NCBI RefSeq assembly: GCF_030814115.1
Contig: NZ_JAUSUP010000001.1
Span: 124,001-188,000, forward strand
DNA: 64,000 bases
Source of the DNA: Alkalibacillus filiformis
GTDB lineage: Bacteria; Bacillota; Bacilli; Bacillales; Alkalibacillaceae
Direction of reading: 5' to 3'
Shown here: positions 59,375 through 64,000 of the stretch, piece by piece
How positions within the stretch are numbered: position 1 is the first letter of the stretch
How the letters are laid out: each line of letters starts with the position of its first letter
Translations under genes and position numbers: made by a program
The notes under the pieces: generated by a model
The model's database searches: none
Told to the model about the DNA's origin: nothing
The model's input: the letters and a program-made list of their open reading frames with translations, nothing else

Positions 59375-59563
59375 TTGAAAGATCAAGAGCGTTTAATATA
59401 TTTAGAGAGAAGAATAGAAGTATTACGTAAACAGATGATTGATGTAGCATCTGAACAAGGGTATACGAGTAGTGAGTCAGTGAGACTATCGCAAGAATTA
59501 GATTCATTAATTAATGAATATTTAAAACTAGACCCACAAAGTCGTAAACAAATAATTGATTAA
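59375..59563 (+). CDS. Spo0E-family aspartyl-phosphate phosphatase
   Basis: 62 residues from TTG behind GAGGGGGAAA. Helical hairpin with the family motif SQELDSLINEYLKLD; the first helix is RLIYLERRIEVLRKQMIDVA. Members dephosphorylate Spo0A-P and delay sporulation. B. subtilis has several paralogues, so an exact name is not given. Own promoter and terminator. Confidence 0.92.
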   Translation: MKDQERLIYLERRIEVLRKQMIDVASEQGYTSSESVRLSQELDSLINEYLKLDPQSRKQIID

Positions 59564-59595
59564 TGAACGTATGATCAACACTATAGAGAAGTAGT

Positions 59596-59631
59596 AAAGC
59601 CCACTGTCTAATATTCAAGTGGGCTTTTTAA
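59596..59631. terminator. bidirectional terminator
   Basis: AAAGCCCACT pairs with AGTGGGCTTT around a 12-nt loop with a T-run, between convergent genes. Confidence 0.88.
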
Positions 59632-59639
59632 AGGTTAAG

Positions 59640-60794
59640 TTATTGAGTGGAAAGGAAATTCTCTAATCGGTTTAAACCTTCTTCAAGCACTTCCATGTTA
59701 TAAGCGTAGGATAGGCGCATGTAACCTTGGCCATATTCACTAAAAGCATCTCCTGGAACAAGTGCTAACCCAGCTTCATCTACTAAGCGCAAACCTAAGT
59801 CAAATGAAGTATAATCGGAAACTTTAAGCTTAGGAAATACGTAAAAAGCCCCATCCGGCTCAATAACATCTAATCCCATTTGTTTCAATCGCTTTAGTAC
59901 GTAAGTGCGCCTCTCTGCGTAAGATTGACACATTATTTCGCTATCATTTTTCCCTACAGTTAAAGCTTGTAAAGCAGCAAACTGACTAATTGACGTTGGA
60001 CAGGACACATTGTATTGATGAACTTTTAAAATATGCCTACGAATGCTTCTGTCTGCTAATAAGTAGCCAATTCTAAACCCTGTCATCGAATGTGATTTTG
60101 ATACACCCTGTATGACAATCGTCTGTTTACGAACTTCCTCAAAACTTGCAATAGATATGTGAGGTTGATTGTATGTCAACTCACTATATATTTCATCAGC
60201 TAAGATGAAAATTGGTTGATCTTTCAATAAATGAGCAATTTCTTTTAATTCATTTTCTGTCAACGTGACACCAGTAGGGTTGGATGGATATGGTAAAATA
60301 ACGCATTTTGTTTTATCTGTTATATGTTCTTTGATCAATTGTGCTGTCATTTTAAAGTCATTGTCACGCGTGTCGATATGAACTGGAATACCACCTGCTA
60401 GTTTAATGAGCGGCTCATAACCAGGATAAACAGGCCCAGGTAATAAGACTTCTTCACCGGGTTTAATAATGGATCTCAATGTGACGTCGATTGCTTGTGA
60501 AGCTCCAACGGTCACAATGATTTCATCTTCAGGGTCATAATTCAGACCGTACTTTTCATTTGTGATATCATGAATGGCTTGTCGTAATGGTAAAATACCA
60601 GCGTTCGGTGTATAAGTCGTTTGATTATCATCAATGGCTTGTTTGGTCGCTTCCTTAATATGTTCTGGTGTATGAAAGTCAGGTTGTCCAATTGTTAATG
60701 AGATAACATCTTCTTTTCCTGAAACTAAATTGAAGAACTTGCGAATTCCAGATATTTCGAAATTTTTAACGTTGGGATTGATGTACTGTTCCAT
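59640..60794 (-). CDS. patA: PatA-type aminotransferase (class I/II)
   Basis: 384 residues. Fold-type I aminotransferase with ISLTIGQPDFHTPEHI, YTPNAGILPLRQAI, LPYPSNPTGVTL, the PLP Asp in ILADEIYSEL, Lys in GVSKSHSMTGFRIGYL, and Arg in MRLSYAYNM. The start NPNVKNFEISGIRKFFNLV and the YNVSCPTSISQFAALQAL segment are very close to B. subtilis PatA, which acts on acetyl-diaminopimelate in lysine synthesis. Single gene, convergent with the spo0E-like gene. Confidence 0.92.
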   Translation of the reverse strand: MEQYINPNVKNFEISGIRKFFNLVSGKEDVISLTIGQPDFHTPEHIKEATKQAIDDNQTTYTPNAGILPLRQAIHDITNEKYGLNYDPEDEIIVTVGASQAIDVTLRSIIKPGEEVLLPGPVYPGYEPLIKLAGGIPVHIDTRDNDFKMTAQLIKEHITDKTKCVILPYPSNPTGVTLTENELKEIAHLLKDQPIFILADEIYSELTYNQPHISIASFEEVRKQTIVIQGVSKSHSMTGFRIGYLLADRSIRRHILKVHQYNVSCPTSISQFAALQALTVGKNDSEIMCQSYAERRTYVLKRLKQMGLDVIEPDGAFYVFPKLKVSDYTSFDLGLRLVDEAGLALVPGDAFSEYGQGYMRLSYAYNMEVLEEGLNRLENFLSTQ

Positions 60795-60870
60795 GTTAGT
60801 GCACCTAGCTTTCTCTATTATGTTTAAAAGAAGCTACAACCGTTGATAATGGTTGTAGGAGGGGATTAGC

Positions 60871-61218
60871 GTGTTCAATCAATTGTCCAATTTTATCATG
60901 GGTAATCTTTTATTTGTTATATTGTTTTTAGTTATGATGGTTTCGCTATACTTTTTAATTAAGCCGTTAATCCATTTTTGGATGAGTAAGCAGTGTTTAC
61001 ATACGTTAACTTATTGGGTTGCAAGTACAACGATGTTTATTATTATAGTTGGATATTTATATTTTACTGATCATTCAATTGTAAGTAGTACTACAGGAAT
61101 GAAAGAGTTGACATTAAGTTTACTAATTGCTGTTTCCGCTTTTGGATTAAGTTTGATGGTTTACTCAGTCAGTAAAAGTTTATCACAATTTATTCGTAAC
61201 AGAAATACGACACCTTAA
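60871..61218 (+). CDS. three-pass membrane protein, unknown
   Basis: 115 residues from a GTG 7 nt behind GGAGGGG. Membrane segments at about 10-32, 44-66 and 80-103, joined by short loops and ending in a basic tail (FIRNRNTTP). No family recognised. It and the next small membrane gene are read from the same strand 75 bp apart. Confidence 0.72.
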   Translation: MFNQLSNFIMGNLLFVILFLVMMVSLYFLIKPLIHFWMSKQCLHTLTYWVASTTMFIIIVGYLYFTDHSIVSSTTGMKELTLSLLIAVSAFGLSLMVYSVSKSLSQFIRNRNTTP

Positions 61219-61293
61219 TAGAATTTTAGACAAAACAGTTTCATACCTTCTTATACTTGTCATATAATGGTACAAGTATAAGGGGGATTTGTA

Positions 61294-61485
61294 GTGGAGT
61301 TTATATTATTTGTTTTATTACTTATCTTAATTTTGTTCGTCTTAAATATCGTTTCAAGTGTATGGTCTTATCGCGATGCTAAGCGTAAAGGGAAAAGTAA
61401 TGAGTATGCGATGATTGTTTTATTCGGGACAATCTTCTTTCCGATTATCGGCTTTATCGTCTATCTAGTTATTCGTAATGATTAA
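61294..61485 (+). CDS. two-pass membrane protein (63 aa)
   Basis: GTG start behind AAGGGGG. Two hydrophobic helices (ILFVLLLILILFVLNIVSSV and MIVLFGTIFFPIIGFIVYLV) around a basic loop WSYRDAKRKGKSNE. The loop-plus-helix pattern resembles the PLDc-N domain found in many small Firmicute membrane proteins. No catalytic part is present. Confidence 0.72.
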   Translation: MEFILFVLLLILILFVLNIVSSVWSYRDAKRKGKSNEYAMIVLFGTIFFPIIGFIVYLVIRND

Positions 61486-61521
61486 AAAAAGGATTCGTGC
61501 TGAATGCACGAATCCCTTTTA
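61484..61521. terminator. bidirectional terminator
   Basis: GGATTCGTGC pairs with GCACGAATCC around TGAAT, A-run left and T-rich right. It serves the small membrane gene and the Sco gene. Confidence 0.88.
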
Positions 61522-61523
61522 AT

Positions 61524-62120
61524 TTAATCTAATAGGATGTTTAAGTCATCAATGATTTGATCCATTTCTTCAGAGCTTGTTCCAGAGTAGTTGTTAATAG
61601 CAGTTCCTTCTGGGTCCACTATAAAGAATGACGTACCGTGACTGACTTGGTCATGCCCGTCTACTTTTGAAACGAGTAGCTTGAATGAACTCGCCGCAAA
61701 GCTTTCAATTTCCTTTTGTGAATAGCCCGTTAAAAAGTCCCAGTTCGAATAATCTGCATCAAATTGATTAGCGAATGTCTTTAAAGTATCAGGGTCATCG
61801 TATTCTGGGTCAACTGAAAATGACACAAATCGTACGTCAAGACCTCGGTCTTCAGCTTCTTGTTGAAGGTTTGCCATATTTGATGTCATCGGTGGGCAAA
61901 CGGTATTACAATTTGTAAATATAAAATTAGCGACCCAGTATGTACCTTCTAAGTCACCTAAGGTTACTGTTTCTTCATCTTGGTTTGTGTATTCGAAATG
62001 TTCAATGTCAATATTAATTTCTGAGTCAATTTCACTTGCTTCACTACCATTACAACCAGCAAGAAGTATTGCAATTGCGATTAAACTTAACCCATATATT
62101 ATTTTGCGGTGTTTAAACAT
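61524..62120 (-). CDS. ypmQ: SCO1/SenC-family copper lipoprotein (BsSco/YpmQ)
   Basis: 198 residues. Lipobox LLAGC in the signal peptide, then a thioredoxin-like domain with the copper ligands Cys71 and Cys75 in FTNCNTVCPPM and His161 in QVSHGTSFF. WDFLTGYSQKEIE is almost as in B. subtilis Sco. Delivers copper to the CuA site of cytochrome c oxidase on the outer membrane face. No oxidase genes are in the window, as is usual for ypmQ. Confidence 0.93.
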   Translation of the reverse strand: MFKHRKIIYGLSLIAIAILLAGCNGSEASEIDSEINIDIEHFEYTNQDEETVTLGDLEGTYWVANFIFTNCNTVCPPMTSNMANLQQEAEDRGLDVRFVSFSVDPEYDDPDTLKTFANQFDADYSNWDFLTGYSQKEIESFAASSFKLLVSKVDGHDQVSHGTSFFIVDPEGTAINNYSGTSSEEMDQIIDDLNILLD

Positions 62121-62221
62121 TTTTGATCAACTCCATTTCCTCGTCAACTCATATTGTAACATGTCGAATCATTAAAATAAGACCGAAAGTGTAGCATATT
62201 TTAACAATTTATTGACAAGGA

Positions 62222-63094
62222 TTAAGCTAAGTCTGTTTTTAAGTTGTAGACGTTGATTTCAGGACGACATAAAAATCGAAAAGGTAGACGTGTTGTCCCA
62301 ACTCCTCGTGAGGTGAAAAGTTGCAATCGATCGCCTATTGTATGTTTGCCTTCGACGTATTTTTGCCCTAATGCTGGTGTTACTATATAACCATAAAAAG
62401 GGATTTGAACTTGTCCACCGTGACTATGTCCTGATAATTGTAGGTCAAATGGTAAGTGAACAACATCATCAGCATAATCAGGTTCATGACACAACAAAAT
62501 GTTAAAGTTTCCTTCATTGTCATCACTGATTAACTGGTCAGGTCTAGGATTGCCAAGTAAAATATCATCTAAACCAGACAAATTTATATAGTCATTTTCA
62601 ATTTCTATTTGCTCTGTATCATTTTTTAACAGCTTAAATCCAGATTCATTCATGACGTTTAAAATCGTCGTTGTTCCATACCCACCATGATCATGGTTGC
62701 CATAAATCCAAAACTTTCCGTAAGGTGCCTCCAAACGACTTAATTGATTAATTATTTCTCTATATTTGTCACTTGAGATAAGTGATGGGTCGTCAGTTAA
62801 GTCTCCGGTAAATACGATTAAGTCAGGTTGCTGGTTTTGGATTGCATTTACTAATTTCTTTAAGTCTTTGTTTCGATATTGAAAACCGATGTGTGTATCG
62901 GTGAATTGAACAATCTTAAAATTGTTAAACGAATTAGGGATTCTGTGAGAGCGGATTTCGTTGTTTTGTACTTTTAGCCAAAATGGTTCTACATCATGTG
63001 CATAATAGTAGCCACCATAGACTGTTGCAACCGTTCCGAAAGTCCCAATAGTTGCCCTTTTTAAAAATGATCTCCTTGTCATCTGTTTCGCCAT
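62222..63094 (-). CDS. ykuE: Tat-exported metallophosphoesterase (YkuE-like)
   Basis: 290 residues from the ATG at 63094 behind AGGGATGG. Twin-arginine motif TRRSFLKRA, then a hydrophobic stretch. Metallophosphoesterase motifs in order: QFTDTHIGF, FTGDLTDD, YGNHDHGGYG, LLCHEPDYAD and LSGHSHGGQVQIPFYG. The closest match is B. subtilis YkuE, a Tat-dependent wall-associated phosphoesterase. The metal-bound protein folds before export, which fits Tat. Single gene. Confidence 0.92.
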   Translation of the reverse strand: MAKQMTRRSFLKRATIGTFGTVATVYGGYYYAHDVEPFWLKVQNNEIRSHRIPNSFNNFKIVQFTDTHIGFQYRNKDLKKLVNAIQNQQPDLIVFTGDLTDDPSLISSDKYREIINQLSRLEAPYGKFWIYGNHDHGGYGTTTILNVMNESGFKLLKNDTEQIEIENDYINLSGLDDILLGNPRPDQLISDDNEGNFNILLCHEPDYADDVVHLPFDLQLSGHSHGGQVQIPFYGYIVTPALGQKYVEGKHTIGDRLQLFTSRGVGTTRLPFRFLCRPEINVYNLKTDLA

Positions 63095-63193
63095 AGTGAT
63101 AGCCATCCCTTATGTATTCTTGTTTTCATTATACCATGTTTAGAACCGGTGTTGGTCATGTCATATAATTGTAAATAATAATGACATAAAATT

Positions 63194-63222
63194 TTGAAAA
63201 ATATAAACTAATTCGTTACAAT
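63194..63222 (+). promoter_or_regulatory. sigma-A promoter of fadH
   Basis: TTGAAA (63194-63199), 17-bp spacer, TACAAT (63217-63222). Confidence 0.7.
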
Positions 63223-63232
63223 AGACTAAAGG

Positions 63233-63250
63233 AGAATGAATATTCATTCA
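63233..63250 (+). promoter_or_regulatory. FadR operator
   Basis: AGAATGAATATTCATTCA matches the Bacillus FadR consensus TGAATGAMTANTCATTCA at 17 of 18 places and contains a 16-bp perfect palindrome. It sits just after the transcription start expected from the promoter at 63194, the position for repression relieved by long-chain acyl-CoA. Confidence 0.85.
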
Positions 63251-63293
63251 TTTTAAAAGTCAGTAAATGTTTTTAAATAAGGAGAGGTTCTAG

Positions 63294-64000
63294 ATGAAAA
63301 ATGAAGTTGTCATCGTAACAGGTGGTTCTAACGGTATGGGAAAGTATATGGCGAAGAAATTCGCTCAAGAAGGTGCATTAGTCGCAATTACGGGTCGTAA
63401 AGAAGATAAGTTAATGGAAGCGAAAAATGAAATAATGCAAGATGCTAAAGGCGATGTTATGACGGTTGTTATGGATGTTCGCAATTTAGAAGATGTTGAG
63501 CGAATGGTGCAAGAGGTGACTAACCACTATGGAAGGATCGATCATTTAGTTAACAATGCTGCAGGTAATTTTATAGCGCCAGCTGAGAAGCTATCACCTA
63601 ATGGTTGGACATCAGTCATTGATATTGTCCTTAACGGTACATATTATTGTTCTCATGCTGTTGGGACATATTGGATTGAAAATGGCATTAAAGGTACCAT
63701 TTTGAATATGGTGGCAACTTATGCATGGGATGCAGGTCCAGGGGTGATCCATTCAGCCTCAGCTAAAGCAGGTGTATTAGCGATGACACGCACATTAGCT
63801 GTCGAATGGGGAAGACGTTATGGAATTCGTGCTAATGCGATTGCTCCAGGACCGATTGATCGAACTGGTGGAGCAGATAAGCTTTGGGAGTCAGAAGAAG
63901 CAGCAAAACGTACGATTAAATCAGTACCACTTGAACGTTTAGGTGAACCTGAAGAGATTGGTGAGCTTGCTTACTTTATGCTGTCAGACAAAGCGAAATA
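63294..64000 (+). CDS. fadH: 2,4-dienoyl-CoA reductase (FadH), 3' end outside the window
   Basis: ATG behind AAGGAGAGG; the window ends inside the gene after about 235 codons, of about 254 expected. Short-chain dehydrogenase with the NADP motif TGGSNGMGKYMA, LVNNAAGNF, and the family-specific active site where Ser/Tyr are shifted (NMVATYAWDAGPGVIHSASAKAGV). LVNNAAGNFIAPAEKLSPNGW is typical of FadH. It reduces 2,4-dienoyl-CoA in the breakdown of unsaturated fatty acids. A FadR box and promoter in front place it in the FadR regulon. Confidence 0.92.
   Translation, partial: MKNEVVIVTGGSNGMGKYMAKKFAQEGALVAITGRKEDKLMEAKNEIMQDAKGDVMTVVMDVRNLEDVERMVQEVTNHYGRIDHLVNNAAGNFIAPAEKLSPNGWTSVIDIVLNGTYYCSHAVGTYWIENGIKGTILNMVATYAWDAGPGVIHSASAKAGVLAMTRTLAVEWGRRYGIRANAIAPGPIDRTGGADKLWESEEAAKRTIKSVPLERLGEPEEIGELAYFMLSDKAK

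Overview
The window reads as a chromosomal segment of a moderately halophilic or haloalkaliphilic, spore-forming Bacillaceae species. Reasons: low G+C (about 40% in core genes I counted), Bacillus-type gene families throughout (homologues of YkqA, YazA, YcgR/YcgQ, YwpF, PatA, BsSco/YpmQ, YkuE, FadH, Spo0E, a YjcZ-type sporulation peptide, DUF1659/DUF2922/YvrJ), acidic secreted proteins, a BCCT transporter and a DoeA-type ectoine hydrolase. No rRNA and no CRISPR array were seen; one tRNA gene is present.

Layout. 1-5.5 kb is the integrase end of an AT-rich genomic island inserted at the 3' end of a tRNA-Val(GAC) gene. It carries a DpnII-like restriction endonuclease, a zinc-ribbon/NUMOD4 protein, a tandem-domain DNA methyltransferase, a LexA-like operator, and a tyrosine recombinase lacking its N-terminal arm-binding domain. 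5.7-13.3 kb holds small membrane proteins, a divergent polysaccharide deacetylase, three GNAT acetyltransferases, a VOC protein, an FAD oxidoreductase, an NTF2-like protein and a GrpB-family protein. 13.5-24.8 kb has a membrane-anchored Mrr-type nuclease, a two-domain gamma-glutamylcyclotransferase, a GIY-YIG protein, a Vpr-like subtilase, a divergent HxlR regulator/YceI pair with a clear operator, a dipeptidase, and the YcgR-YcgQ permease pair preceded by a Zur-like box. 25-29.8 kb is a catabolic cluster: PucR regulator, DoeA-like hydrolase, gamma-family PLP enzyme. 29.8-42.4 kb has secreted proteins, an OmpR-type two-component system with two PepSY-protein targets that share a spaced direct repeat, glutathione peroxidase and penicillin acylase. 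42.5-54.2 kb has transporters (BCCT, MFS, Ktr/Trk), a chemoreceptor coupled to a nitroreductase, and a PAS-GGDEF-EAL gene broken by one base. 54.4-64 kb has a sporulation peptide, a zinc-ribbon/HtrA-like pair, DUF1659-DUF2922-YvrJ, signal peptidase I, Spo0E, PatA, Sco, YkuE and the start of fadH behind a FadR box.

The features least explained by known families are four intergenic arrays of degenerate repeats with a 20-22 bp period (13.4, 19.4, 27.0 and 39.1 kb), two of which end in an inverted copy of their own unit; an mRNA hairpin that would bury the ribosome-binding site of the gene ending at 21385; a hairpin made from the poly-Glu codons of two convergent genes at 36.16 kb; and a GC-rich ~370 bp element with short terminal inverted repeats at 58.1-58.5 kb.
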